Shown here piece after piece: positions 1 through 8,592 of a DNA stretch of 64,000 bases. Below the pieces are notes generated by a model. The model saw only the letters and a program-made list of their open reading frames with translations. It searched no databases and was not told the origin of the DNA. How positions within the stretch are numbered: position 1 is the first letter of the stretch; the number at the start of each line of letters is the position of its first letter. The position numbers were made by a program, and so were the translations under genes. Source of the stretch: Burkholderiaceae bacterium 26 (GTDB taxonomy: Bacteria; Pseudomonadota; Gammaproteobacteria; Burkholderiales; Burkholderiaceae); assembly GCA_000955795.1 (NCBI GenBank), contig JYOB01000002.1, positions 1-64,000 on the forward strand, given 5' to 3'.

Positions 1-103
1 TCTTTCGCCATCTCGGGCGCGCATTTCTTTGCTTACTTTCTTTGGGCAAGACCAAAGAAAGTGAGTCAGCCCCGGCAGGGGATGAAAGAGGGGATGGACC
101 ACC
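1..103 (-). repeat. One end of the interspersed structured repeat (copy C), cut by the window start
   Basis: This stretch is the reverse complement of the left end of the repeats at 52411-52933 and 62442-62936. It carries the same blocks in reverse order: a CGCCATC block, the TTTCTTTGCTTACTTTCTTTG tract, the GTGAGTC and CCCCGGCAGGGG blocks, and the GGATGGACCACC terminus. A perfect 11-bp inverted repeat (35-45 with 52-62) forms a hairpin with a 6-nt loop. The terminus faces the stop codon of the exporter gene at 129, 25 nt away. The rest of the element lies outside the window. It does not encode a recognisable protein. Confidence 0.75.
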
Positions 104-128
104 AAGTCCAAAAACAACCCCAAAAAGA

Positions 129-1109
129 CTACCCGTGCCTCCGCGCCGCCAACCCCACCCCACTCACCAACAAAACCGCAGCCGCCACCTCAAGCCCATG
201 AGGCCATCGAGCCTCATAGATAAACCCATACAACAACGCAAACACCGTCTCAAACACAATCAACTGCCCCGACAGCGTCAGCGGCAACTTGCGGCTGGCC
301 GCATTCCACAGGCTGTTTCCCAGCACAGACGCCCCCAGCGCCACCCCCATATTCACCAGCCAGAACATCCCCCACGCCGATGCGGGCTGCGCTGAAGCCG
401 TCGCCATGCCGGGCATGAAAAACGCCGGTACGGCCAGTGCCAGTGACAACCCCCCAGTCGCAACGCCAGTCAACAACGACCACTCCCGGCTGGTGAACTG
501 CGGCCGCGCGCGCAGGTACCGCGCATTGCACACCGCATACACCGTCCAGCACGCCAGCGCGCCCGCGGCCATCAAGAGCCCGATGAAATAGGTTCTGCCG
601 CCCGCACTCGAATGCACGTCGGGCGCATCCAGGTAAATGCACACCACGCCCGCAACCGCCATTAGCAGCGGCAGGGCCAGCCGGCGCATGGGCAGGCTGC
701 CCCGTTCTGCTGCACCGGCCAGCGTGACCGTCACCGGCAGCAGCCCGACAATGAGCGATACCGGTGCCACGCCCGCGCGCTGCACGCCACCCGCCACGCA
801 CAGGTAATAAAGAATGTTGCCCGGCAGCGATAACAGCAGCAGCGCCACCCAATCGCGCCGAGTCGGTTTGCGCCACAGCGTGCGCCACACCGGCAGCGCG
901 AGCGCCAGCGACAACACGCCATACAACACATACCGCGCCGCTGAAAGCGCCAGCGGAGAGAACTGCGGCAGCATCTTCGGCGCAACGAAGATGACGCCCC
1001 ACAGCGCCCCGGCCGCGACGCCGTAGCCGATGCCCGTGAGGTGGTCACGCCGTGCGTCGTGCTGCGTGTGATGAAGATGCGTTGCAGTGGAGGTGTCGCC
1101 AACAGCCAT
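129..1109 (-). CDS. EamA/DMT-family membrane transporter
   Basis: A 326-residue polytopic inner-membrane protein of the drug/metabolite transporter (EamA) superfamily, probably exporting a small metabolite; the substrate cannot be told from sequence. After a short hydrophilic N-terminus rich in His and Thr come about ten hydrophobic segments. The first begins with a GYGVAAGALWGVIFVAPK-like stretch and the second half includes GASVLGNSLWNAASRKLP, typical of the two EamA repeats. The start at 1109 (MAVGDTST) was chosen because the longer reading frame adds about 67 Arg- and Ala-rich residues unlike the family. It lies 109 nt downstream of the AraC-type regulator on the same strand, so that regulator may control it. 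The stop codon abuts the repeat end at 1-103. Confidence 0.8.
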   Translation of the reverse strand: MAVGDTSTATHLHHTQHDARRDHLTGIGYGVAAGALWGVIFVAPKMLPQFSPLALSAARYVLYGVLSLALALPVWRTLWRKPTRRDWVALLLLSLPGNILYYLCVAGGVQRAGVAPVSLIVGLLPVTVTLAGAAERGSLPMRRLALPLLMAVAGVVCIYLDAPDVHSSAGGRTYFIGLLMAAGALACWTVYAVCNARYLRARPQFTSREWSLLTGVATGGLSLALAVPAFFMPGMATASAQPASAWGMFWLVNMGVALGASVLGNSLWNAASRKLPLTLSGQLIVFETVFALLYGFIYEARWPHGLEVAAAVLLVSGVGLAARRHG

Positions 1110-1218
1110 GGAGCGCCTGTCCGGAAAGATCAATCGAACCGGCACTCTGCGCGTGCGCGCGCCGCGCGTCTTGGCGAAGACGGCTGCGCTTTGGCAAAAA
1201 CGGAAATGGCAGGCAGGG

Positions 1219-1941
1219 CTAGCGCCGCACTGCTGCGGGCGTGATGCCGTGTGCGGCCTTGAGGTGGCGCGTGAGGGCGCTTTGGTCGTAGTAGCCGGTG
1301 CGCGCGGCAACCTCGGCGATGGGCAGGGCGGTGGTTTCCAGTAGCGTCAACGCATGCCGCAGACGCACCTGGGCCAGATGCGCGTGCAGCGTGGTGCCAT
1401 ATGCAGCACGGAACAGCGTGGCGAGGCGACGCGCGCTCACGCCCACGTCTGCGGCGAGCGCATCGACGGTGAGCGGCTCGGCGTAGCGGTGTTCGATGGC
1501 GTGCCATACGCGCTCGGCACGTGCATCGGCGCGTGCGCGTATCTGCGTGGACTGGTTGGCCGGATGCGCGGCCAGCGTCGCCAGCGCGAGTGACGACCAC
1601 GCATTGGCCAACACCGTGTCGACGACGGGCGCGTCTTGCAGCCAGGTCGTCAGCGCGCGCAGGCCCGGCGTGAGCGGAAAGAACACGCGATCGGCCAGGC
1701 CGCCCAGGCCGGGGGCATCCACGGTTTGCCCGGGAATGTCGAACACGATGAAGCGGTTGGCGCCCGTGGCTTCAAACGCATGCGTGGCGCCGGCCGGGAT
1801 GAGCGCGGCGTGGTGCGTGTCGACGCGGCCGCCGCGGCCGTCTACGTCCATCTCCAGGATGCCGCGTGCGGGCATCACGACCTGCATGAAGTCGTGCGAG
1901 TGCGGAGGTGCGGCAAGGCCGTAAGTGCGGAAGTCCAGCAT
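1219..1941 (-). CDS. AraC-family transcriptional regulator
   Basis: A 240-residue regulator with an N-terminal cupin-like sensor (about residues 1-110, including PPHSHDFMQVVMPARG and the HHAALIPAGATHAF turn) and a C-terminal double helix-turn-helix of the AraC/XylS type (about 140-240, ending TGYYDQSALTRHLKAAHG). The start at 1941 (MLDFRTYGL) fits the usual length of this short AraC/cupin group; the longer frame adds 56 residues without family character. It sits upstream of the EamA exporter on the same strand. Regulators of this type often control a neighbouring EamA or RhtB exporter, so that is the likely target, but this is inference from position. Confidence 0.83.
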   Translation of the reverse strand: MLDFRTYGLAAPPHSHDFMQVVMPARGILEMDVDGRGGRVDTHHAALIPAGATHAFEATGANRFIVFDIPGQTVDAPGLGGLADRVFFPLTPGLRALTTWLQDAPVVDTVLANAWSSLALATLAAHPANQSTQIRARADARAERVWHAIEHRYAEPLTVDALAADVGVSARRLATLFRAAYGTTLHAHLAQVRLRHALTLLETTALPIAEVAARTGYYDQSALTRHLKAAHGITPAAVRR

Positions 1942-1973
1942 GGTGCCGCCGAGAATAGCACCGGCATCCGCCC

Positions 1974-2010
1974 AAAAAAATACCCGGCCACAGATCATGC
2001 TGCGCCGGGT
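1974..2010 (-). terminator. Probable intrinsic terminator
   Basis: On the minus strand a perfect 7-bp stem (ACCCGGC pairing with GCCGGGT, 2010-2004 with 1988-1982) and a 15-nt loop are followed at once by A and seven T residues (1981-1974). It lies about 100 nt after the DUF427 stop and just before the AraC start, so it should end DUF427 transcription. It could also act as a leader attenuator if the AraC promoter is upstream of it. Confidence 0.55.
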
Positions 2011-2020
2011 CTCGGAACTT

Positions 2021-2041
2021 TCACGGAAAGAGGATCCGTGA
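2021..2041. promoter_or_regulatory. Perfect 7-bp inverted repeat upstream of the AraC gene
   Basis: TCACGGA and TCCGTGA flank a 7-nt spacer, 80 nt upstream of the AraC-family start codon. No T tract follows on the minus strand, so an operator is more likely than a terminator. No binding protein can be assigned. Confidence 0.3.
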
Positions 2042-2105
2042 GAAGAGGAACACGCATATCGTGCGCTGCCTGCATGACAGCGGCATGTCAGCCGCGCCTG
2101 CGCAC

Positions 2106-2462
2106 TCATTCCTCCTGGATCGTCACCTTGTCCGGATAGAACGCGAGATAGCCCGCCACTTCACGCGCGACGGGTTTGGGCTGTTCGTACGTCCAGACGG
2201 CGTTGTCGACGCGCACGTCGCCGGCCACGATCGTGTAGTACGAGGCATCGCCCTTGTACGGGCAATGCGTGTGATGCTGCGTGCGCTCCAGCAGGTTCAT
2301 CTGCACATCGTCGCGCGGGATGTACTGCACCGGCGGGTACGACGCCTCGCGCAGCGTGCGCGCCAGATGCGTGCTGGCGATGGTGAAACCGTTGAGAGTC
2401 ACTGTCACGCGGCGCGGGTTCGACTCCACGGTAATGGGGTGATTCGGATCGATATCTGGCAT
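2106..2462 (-). CDS. DUF427-domain protein
   Basis: A 118-residue protein that is essentially one DUF427 domain. Seen: an N-terminal strand with VTLNGFTIASTHLARTLREA, the YPPVQYIPRDDVQMNLLE segment, and the family-typical THCPYKGDASYYTI block followed by VWTYEQPKPVAREVAGYLAFYPDKV. The biochemical role of DUF427 is unknown; it is a small beta-rich cytoplasmic fold and no catalytic residues can be assigned. The start at 2462 (MPDIDPNHP) follows a CAGGAGTGC-like ribosome site. It stands alone between the ammonium transporter and the AraC gene, all on the minus strand. Confidence 0.85.
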   Translation of the reverse strand: MPDIDPNHPITVESNPRRVTVTLNGFTIASTHLARTLREASYPPVQYIPRDDVQMNLLERTQHHTHCPYKGDASYYTIVAGDVRVDNAVWTYEQPKPVAREVAGYLAFYPDKVTIQEE

Positions 2463-2541
2463 GCGGCACTCCTGCAGTTGGGCGAGGGAAGACGCTTTCA
2501 CTGTAGCAAGCGCCGCGCGCGCCTTCTGTCGCCGCCCCGGC

Positions 2542-3744
2542 TTACCAGTGCGTTTCCGATTCCGGCGTGGACGAGACGCGGTGGATCGCCAGGTCGGCGC
2601 CCATGAATTCGGCCTCGCGGTCCAACCGCAGCCCCACGACTTTGCGCAGGGTGCCGTACACCACCGTGCCGCCAATCAGCGCAATGACAATGCCGCCCGC
2701 CGTGCCCGCCACCTGCGCCCAGAACGACACACCGCCCAGGCCGCCCAGCGCCTTCAGACCGAAGATGCCGGCCGCGATGCCACCCCACGCACCGCACAGG
2801 CCATGCAGCGGCCACACGCCGAGCACGTCGTCGATGCGCCAGACGTTCTGCACGCGGGTGAACATCCAGACAAACAGCACGCCCGCAATGCCGCCGACGG
2901 CAAGCGCCCCCAGCGGGTGCATCACGTCGGAGCCGGCGCACACGGCCACCAGGCCGGCCAGCGGGCCGTTGTACGAGAAGCCCGGGTCGTTCTTGCCCAT
3001 CCACCACGCGGTGAGCGTGCCGCCCACCATGGCCATCAGCGAGTTGATGGCAACCAGGCCGCTCATCTTGTCGAGCGTCTGCGCGCTCATCACGTTGAAG
3101 CCGAACCAGCCCACCGCCAGCACCCAGGCGCCGGCGGCCAGGAACGGGATGTTCGACGGCGGATGCGCGGCGATGCGGCCGTCGTCTTTGTAGCGGCCGT
3201 GGCGGGCGCCAAGCAGCAGCACCGCCGGCAGCGCGATCCAGCCGCCCACGGCATGGACAACCACCGAGCCGGCAAAGTCATGAAACTCCGCCCCCGTCAC
3301 GCTCTGCAGCCAGTGCTGGATGCCGAAGCGCTCGTTCCAGGCGATGCCTTCAAAGAACGGGTAGACGAAACCCACCAGCACGAAGGTCGCCGCCAGTTGT
3401 GGCTCGAAGCGCGAGCGCTCGGCAATGCCGCCCGAGATGATGGCCGGGATGGCCGCCGCGAAGGTCAGCAGGAAGAAGAACTTCACCAGCTCGTAGCCGT
3501 TCTGCTGGGCGAGCACGTCGGCGCCGGTAAAGAAATTGACGCCGTACGCGATCGAATAGCCGATGAAGAAGTACGCGATGGTCGACACGGCAAAGTCGAC
3601 CAGGATCTTGACCAGCGCATTGACCTGGTTCTTCTTGCGGACGGTGCCCAGCTCAAGGAACGCGAAGCCGGCATGCATGGCCAGCACCATGATCGCGCCC
3701 AGCAGGATGAAGAGCGCGTCGCCCCCGGTTTTGATGGAGTTCAT
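2542..3744 (-). CDS. amtB: Ammonium transporter (Amt/MEP/Rh family)
   Basis: A 400-residue inner-membrane ammonium channel with eleven predicted transmembrane helices. The twin pore histidines are in place: H164 in the DFAGSVVVHAVGG segment and H314 in VWPLHGLCGAWGG. D156, the equivalent of the conserved ammonium-site aspartate, is present in the HDFAG motif. There is no cleavable signal peptide; the N-terminus begins directly with MNSIKTGGDALF. Unlike many proteobacterial amtB genes it has no PII-protein gene (glnK) beside it in the window. Upstream DNA carries a sigma-54-type promoter and an NtrC-like site, consistent with induction under nitrogen limitation. The ribosome site is weak, so the start rests on family length. 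Confidence 0.93.
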   Translation of the reverse strand: MNSIKTGGDALFILLGAIMVLAMHAGFAFLELGTVRKKNQVNALVKILVDFAVSTIAYFFIGYSIAYGVNFFTGADVLAQQNGYELVKFFFLLTFAAAIPAIISGGIAERSRFEPQLAATFVLVGFVYPFFEGIAWNERFGIQHWLQSVTGAEFHDFAGSVVVHAVGGWIALPAVLLLGARHGRYKDDGRIAAHPPSNIPFLAAGAWVLAVGWFGFNVMSAQTLDKMSGLVAINSLMAMVGGTLTAWWMGKNDPGFSYNGPLAGLVAVCAGSDVMHPLGALAVGGIAGVLFVWMFTRVQNVWRIDDVLGVWPLHGLCGAWGGIAAGIFGLKALGGLGGVSFWAQVAGTAGGIVIALIGGTVVYGTLRKVVGLRLDREAEFMGADLAIHRVSSTPESETHW

Positions 3745-3824
3745 TGCGGTTGTCGTGCGGGTTGAGGGTCAGCGCCATCCGGGTGCAGTGCATGCCCACA
3801 AATGACGCAAAAAGCGCCGACAGA

Positions 3825-3841
3825 TGCAAAAGTTGTTCCAA
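3825..3841 (-). promoter_or_regulatory. Sigma-54 (-24/-12) promoter of amtB
   Basis: On the minus strand TTGGAACAACTTTTGCA matches the RpoN consensus with GG and GC dinucleotides separated by exactly 10 nt and a TTGCA -12 element. It ends about 80 nt before the amtB start codon. Confidence 0.55.
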
Positions 3842-3935
3842 CCGTGTGCAAAAAGGTGACATGGCGCACCACGGCCGTGCGCGCGCCGTCGTTCTTGGGC
3901 GCCGCGTTGGGGTTGGCCCGAAATCGGTGCGCGAT

Positions 3936-3952
3936 TGCTTTGAATTGGTGCG
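3936..3952. promoter_or_regulatory. Possible NtrC enhancer site for amtB
   Basis: TGCTTTGAATTGGTGCG matches the NtrC dyad TGCACC-N5-GGTGCA at 8 of 12 defined positions, with a good right half and a poor left half. It sits about 110 bp upstream of the sigma-54 element, a normal enhancer distance. The call depends mostly on that context. Confidence 0.35.
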
Positions 3953-3998
3953 TCTGAGGCGGTTGATGCGCCGTGGTGGTGCGTCTTGGCGCGGAAGG

Positions 3999-5024
3999 CT
4001 ACGGCTTGGCGCCCGAGACGCTGAACGATGCCGCCACGGCGTTCCACAGCGGCTCGTTCCGCAAGCGCACGGTGCTGGCCTGTTCGGGCGATGTGGCGGG
4101 AGACTGCATATGCAGCATCAGCAGCGCGCCGTCGGTCGGCACCATGAAGACGCGGCCGACCAGCGTGTTGCCCGTGGCGCGCGGGATATGCGGGCCGGGC
4201 GATTCGCCGATGTAGCTGGCCCACACGCCTGGGCGCCCGCCGAACGATTGCGTGCCCCAGCCAATGAGCCGGCAAGGGGCGGCCACAGCTTGCTTGACGG
4301 CATCGCGCATCCAGCGAGGCTCGCGGCTCTCAGGAACGGTTTCGGGGTCCCCTTCGGTGGGGTGCACGATCAGTTCAACGCGCGACAGCCCCGAGCCGCC
4401 CTGGTTGGCCCACGCGCCGATCGCCACCCGCGCCGGGTCGGGCTTGCGCGGCGGCGTGGGCGGCACGCGCTCCCAGGAGAACGGCAGCCGCAGGCCGAGG
4501 CTCGCGCCGCGCGCATTCGGCCAGTCAGACAACGTCACGGCCTGGGTGAAGCGGCTGCTCAGCTCATCAGCGGGGCGGTCGTCGTAGACCACCGCCAGCA
4601 GCGTCTGCAGCGTGGCGCGGTCTTGGTTGCCCTGTGCACGCTCAACGACGCGTTCGGCCAGGGCGTGGGCGGTCTGGGCCGTCTGGGTGGCGGTCATCAC
4701 GCTGGGCTGGTGGATATCGAGTGCGCGCTCGATCAGCAACTGCCGCTCGTCGTCGGATAGCGGAATGCCGGCGATCAGGCGGCGCGTGCGGGCCAGCGCC
4801 TGCGGGAACGCGTTGTCGAATTGCGTACGGGCGCGGATCAGCTCTTCACGCTGACCGGGAAAGCGCTGGATGGCGCGGTCGAGCGCCTGCGTCTGCACGG
4901 TCAGGAAACCAAGCACGCTGATCAGCCCCGGGATGGCGCCGGGCGTGTAGTCCCACGCCAGGGCGTGGCCGGACCACGCCAGCAAGGCGGTCAGACACCA
5001 GCGCATCGTTGCGCGGCTTGGCAT
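3999..5024 (-). CDS. Secreted hypothetical protein
   Basis: I do not recognise this 341-residue protein. It has a clear Sec signal peptide ([19 protein letters not shown], likely cleaved after the Ala near residue 23), so it is probably periplasmic. The next part (about 40-160) is helical and charged, and the C-terminal part has a possible beta-rich domain with [20 protein letters not shown] and [25 protein letters not shown]. The start at 5024 has a strong AGGGGGAA ribosome site. It is divergent from icmF and separated from it by 265 nt. Low similarity to anything I know suggests a lineage-specific protein. No function is assigned. Confidence 0.7.
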   Translation of the reverse strand: MPSRATMRWCLTALLAWSGHALAWDYTPGAIPGLISVLGFLTVQTQALDRAIQRFPGQREELIRARTQFDNAFPQALARTRRLIAGIPLSDDERQLLIERALDIHQPSVMTATQTAQTAHALAERVVERAQGNQDRATLQTLLAVVYDDRPADELSSRFTQAVTLSDWPNARGASLGLRLPFSWERVPPTPPRKPDPARVAIGAWANQGGSGLSRVELIVHPTEGDPETVPESREPRWMRDAVKQAVAAPCRLIGWGTQSFGGRPGVWASYIGESPGPHIPRATGNTLVGRVFMVPTDGALLMLHMQSPATSPEQASTVRLRNEPLWNAVAASFSVSGAKP

Positions 5025-5171
5025 TGGAAGTTCCCCCTGTGGCCGGACCCGTTTCCGACCAAAATCCGACTCTAACGATTTGTATCGATTGTGTGCAAGA
5101 TGGGTGTTGCACCGAGATCGGACCGTTCCCGCCCCGCCATTTGCGCAAACAATGTCGGCGACCGTGCGGCC

Positions 5172-5191
5172 GGTTGACGAGTGCGTCAACC
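5172..5191. promoter_or_regulatory. Palindromic operator upstream of icmF
   Basis: GGTTGACG and CGTCAACC form perfect 8-bp arms around a 4-bp spacer, 98 nt upstream of the icmF start. The core TTGACG-N4-CGTCAA recurs exactly upstream of ghrA-mvaB (50231-50246), and its inner TGACG-N4-CGTCA recurs upstream of hbd (21984-21997). It is probably a site for a shared regulator of acyl-CoA metabolism. Confidence 0.6.
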
Positions 5192-5289
5192 CCGAAAATA
5201 CTGTCTGTTCGACCCGCCGACCGGCTCGCATCGCCTTGTGCGTCGTACAACACATCCAACGCCGGCGCCCACTTTTCGAAGGTGGAGAC

Positions 5290-8200
5290 ATGACCGATCT
5301 TTCCGCTGCCCGCGCGGCCGATCCCTCGCCTGCCAGCGAGCCTGCGCCGGCGCGCAACAAGGTGCGTTTCGTGACGGCCGCATCGTTGTTCGATGGGCAT
5401 GACGCGTCGATCAACATCATGCGGCGCATCCTGCAGTCGATGGGCTGCGAGGTGATTCACCTCGGGCACAACCGCTCGGTGGACGAGGTGGTCAACGCGG
5501 CGCTGCAGGAAGACGTGCAGGGCATTGCCGTGTCCAGCTACCAGGGCGGCCACGTCGAATACTTCAAGTACATGATCGACGCGCTGCGCGCACGCGGCGG
5601 CGAGCACATCCAGGTGTTCGGCGGCGGGGGCGGGGTGATCGTGCCGACGGAGATCCGCGAGCTGCAGGACTACGGCGTCGCGCGCATCTACAGCCCCGAA
5701 GACGGCCAGCGCATGGGCCTGGCCGGCATGATTGCCGACATGGTGCAGCGCTGCGATATCGATCTCTCCATCTATGCGTCGGCCACGCTGGAGCCCGTAG
5801 CCAACGGCGACCGCCGCGCCCTGGCGCAATTGATCACCGCACTGGAATCGGGCCGCATCGATCCGGCGTTGCGCGAGGCCGTGCACGCGGCTGCGACGGC
5901 TGCGCCGACGCCGGTGCTCGGCATCACGGGCACCGGCGGCGCGGGCAAGTCTTCGCTCACCGATGAGTTGATCCGCCGCTTCCGGCTCGACCAGCAGGAC
6001 GCGCTGCGCATTGCCGTCATCTCGATCGATCCGTCGCGGCGCAAGTCGGGCGGCGCCCTGCTGGGCGATCGCATTCGCATGAACGCGATCAACCATCCGA
6101 ACATCTTCGTGCGCTCGCTGGCCACGCGGGAGGCCAGCCGCGAGATTTCCGACGCGCTGCCCGACGTGATTGCCGCATGCCGTGCCGCCGGGTTCGATTT
6201 CATCATCGTTGAGACCTCCGGCATCGGGCAGGGCGATGCGGCCATCGTGCCGCATGTCGATTTGTCGCTGTACGTGATGACGCCCGAGTTTGGCGCCGCC
6301 AGCCAGTTGGAGAAGATCGACATGCTGGACTTTGCCGATCTGGTGGCGATCAACAAGTTTGATCGCAAGGGCGCGCAGGACGCGTGGCGCGACGTTGCCA
6401 AGCAGGTGCAGCGTAACCGCGAGCAATGGCATGCCCGGCCTGAAGACATGCCGGTGTTCGGCACGCAGGCCTCGCACTTCAATGACGACGGCGTGACGGC
6501 GCTGTATCACACGCTGGCCGATCGGCTGACCGAGCGCGGCATGGCGCTGGCCGAGCGCACGTTGCCGCGCCCGGCCGGCAAATGCTCCACCAGCCACGAC
6601 GCCATCGTGCCGCCCGCGCGTGTGCGTTATCTGGCGGAGCTGGCCGATACGGTGCGCAGCTACCACCGCCGCGTTGATGCGCAAAGCCGCCTCGCGCGGG
6701 AGCGCCAGCAGTTGCGCGCCAGTCATCGCATGCTGGAGCAGGCCGGCGCCACGGTGCAGACGCTCTCCGCGCTCGACAAGCAAGCGGTCGAGCGCGACGC
6801 GCAGCTCGGCGCCGTCGAGCGCAAGCTGCTCGCCATGTGGCCCGACCTGCGCCGTGCGTATTCCGGCGACGAATACGTCGTGAAGATCCGCGACAAGGAA
6901 ATCCGCACGCAGCTCACGCACACCACGCTCTCGGGCACCACCATCCGCAAGGTCGTCCTGCCGCCCTATGAAGACGACGGTGAAGTGCTGCGCTGGCTGA
7001 TGCGCGAGAACGTGCCGGGCAGCTTTCCGTACACCGCCGGCGTGTTCGCCTTCAAGCGCGAGAACGAAGACCCGACGCGCATGTTCGCGGGCGAGGGCGA
7101 TGCCTTCCGCACCAACCGGCGCTTCAAGCTCGTCTCCGAAGGCATGGAGGCCAAGCGGCTGTCCACCGCATTCGACTCCGTCACGCTCTACGGCGAAGAC
7201 CCGGCGCTGCGCCCGGACATCTACGGCAAGGTCGGCAATTCGGGCGTCTCCATCGCCACGCTCGACGACATGGAAGTGCTGTACGACGGCTTTGATCTGA
7301 CCAGCCCTGCCACGTCGGTTTCCATGACGATCAACGGACCGGCGCCGACGATCCTCGCGATGTTCATGAATACCGCCATCGACCAGAATCTCGCCCGGTT
7401 CCGCGCGGACAACCAGCGCGAGCCGACGCAGGACGAGGAGGCGAAGATCCGCGCGTGGGTGCTGCAGAACGTGCGCGGCACGGTGCAGGCCGACATCCTC
7501 AAGGAAGACCAGGGGCAGAACACCTGCATCTTCTCGACCGAGTTTTCGCTCAAGGTGATGGGCGATATCCAGGAATATTTCGTGCACCACCAGGTGCGCA
7601 ATTTCTACTCGGTGTCGATCTCGGGCTACCACATTGCCGAGGCGGGCGCGAACCCGATCTCGCAACTTGCATTCACGCTGGCGAACGGTTTCACGTATGT
7701 GGAGGCGTACCTCGCGCGCGGCATGCATATCGACGATTTCGCGCCGAACCTGTCGTTCTTCTTCTCCAACGGCATGGACCCCGAGTACAACGTGCTGGGC
7801 CGCGTTGCGCGTCGCATCTGGGCGGTTACCCTGCGAGACAAGTACGGCGCAAACGAGCGCAGCCAGAAGCTGAAGTACCACGTGCAGACGTCGGGCCGGT
7901 CATTGCACGCGCAGGAGATCGCCTTCAACGACATCCGCACGACGCTGCAGGCGCTGATCGCCATTTACGACAACTGCAACAGCCTGCACACGAATGCCTA
8001 CGACGAGGCCATCACCACGCCGACGGCCGAGTCGGTGCGGCGTGCGCTGGCCATTCAGCTCATCATCAACCGCGAATGGGGCCTGGCCAAGTGCGAGAAC
8101 CCGAATCAGGGCAGCTTCATCATCGATGAACTGACGGACCTGGTGGAAGAAGCCGTGCTGCAGGAGTTCGAGCGCATTGCCGAGCGCGGCGGTGTGCTTG

Positions 8201-8577
8201 GCGCGATGGAAACCGGTTACCAGCGCGGCAAGATCCAGGAAGAGTCGATGCTGTATGAGCAGCGCAAGCACGATGGCTCGCTGCCCATCATCGGTGTGAA
8301 TACGTTCCGCAATCCGGACGCCGAGAGCGTGGTGCCGCCGCACATTGAACTGGCACGCTCAAGCGAGGAGGAAAAGCAGAGCCAACTCGCGCGGCTGCAG
8401 GATTTTCACGCGCGGCACGCTGCAGAGGCGCCTGCCATGCTGCAACGCCTGCAGCGCGCGGTGATCGACGATCAGAACGTGTTTGCGGTGCTGATGGACG
8501 CGGTGCGGGTCTGCTCGCTTGGGCAGATTACGCATGCGTTGTTCGAGGTGGGCGGGCAGTATCGACGCAACATGTAG
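5290..8577 (+). CDS. icmF: Fused isobutyryl-CoA mutase (B12 domain, G-protein chaperone, mutase domain)
   Basis: A 1095-residue radical B12 enzyme interconverting isobutyryl-CoA and n-butyryl-CoA. Domains in order: cobalamin-binding Rossmann domain (about 25-160) with the base-off ligand motif D35-G-H37 and VSSYQGG; a MeaI-type GTPase chaperone (about 205-420) with Walker [10 protein letters not shown] (K220) and NKFD (355-358); a linker; and the TIM-barrel mutase (about 550-1095). F599 in RMFAGEG and Q743 in QGQNTCIF occupy the positions that are Tyr and Arg in methylmalonyl-CoA mutase and Phe and Gln in isobutyryl-CoA mutase, supporting the substrate call. The start at 5290 follows AAGGTGGAG and gives the family length; an upstream in-frame extension is discarded. 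It is monocistronic, with a palindromic operator 98 nt upstream. Confidence 0.95.
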   Translation: MTDLSAARAADPSPASEPAPARNKVRFVTAASLFDGHDASINIMRRILQSMGCEVIHLGHNRSVDEVVNAALQEDVQGIAVSSYQGGHVEYFKYMIDALRARGGEHIQVFGGGGGVIVPTEIRELQDYGVARIYSPEDGQRMGLAGMIADMVQRCDIDLSIYASATLEPVANGDRRALAQLITALESGRIDPALREAVHAAATAAPTPVLGITGTGGAGKSSLTDELIRRFRLDQQDALRIAVISIDPSRRKSGGALLGDRIRMNAINHPNIFVRSLATREASREISDALPDVIAACRAAGFDFIIVETSGIGQGDAAIVPHVDLSLYVMTPEFGAASQLEKIDMLDFADLVAINKFDRKGAQDAWRDVAKQVQRNREQWHARPEDMPVFGTQASHFNDDGVTALYHTLADRLTERGMALAERTLPRPAGKCSTSHDAIVPPARVRYLAELADTVRSYHRRVDAQSRLARERQQLRASHRMLEQAGATVQTLSALDKQAVERDAQLGAVERKLLAMWPDLRRAYSGDEYVVKIRDKEIRTQLTHTTLSGTTIRKVVLPPYEDDGEVLRWLMRENVPGSFPYTAGVFAFKRENEDPTRMFAGEGDAFRTNRRFKLVSEGMEAKRLSTAFDSVTLYGEDPALRPDIYGKVGNSGVSIATLDDMEVLYDGFDLTSPATSVSMTINGPAPTILAMFMNTAIDQNLARFRADNQREPTQDEEAKIRAWVLQNVRGTVQADILKEDQGQNTCIFSTEFSLKVMGDIQEYFVHHQVRNFYSVSISGYHIAEAGANPISQLAFTLANGFTYVEAYLARGMHIDDFAPNLSFFFSNGMDPEYNVLGRVARRIWAVTLRDKYGANERSQKLKYHVQTSGRSLHAQEIAFNDIRTTLQALIAIYDNCNSLHTNAYDEAITTPTAESVRRALAIQLIINREWGLAKCENPNQGSFIIDELTDLVEEAVLQEFERIAERGGVLGAMETGYQRGKIQEESMLYEQRKHDGSLPIIGVNTFRNPDAESVVPPHIELARSSEEEKQSQLARLQDFHARHAAEAPAMLQRLQRAVIDDQNVFAVLMDAVRVCSLGQITHALFEVGGQYRRNM

Positions 8578-8592
8578 CCGCCGCGCGTGGGC

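Noticed and set aside
4846-7881. A 1011-residue open frame antisense to icmF
   Set aside because: It mirrors third-position GC of icmF on the other strand, is rich in Arg, His, Ala and Val with no domain, and would cover a certain gene.
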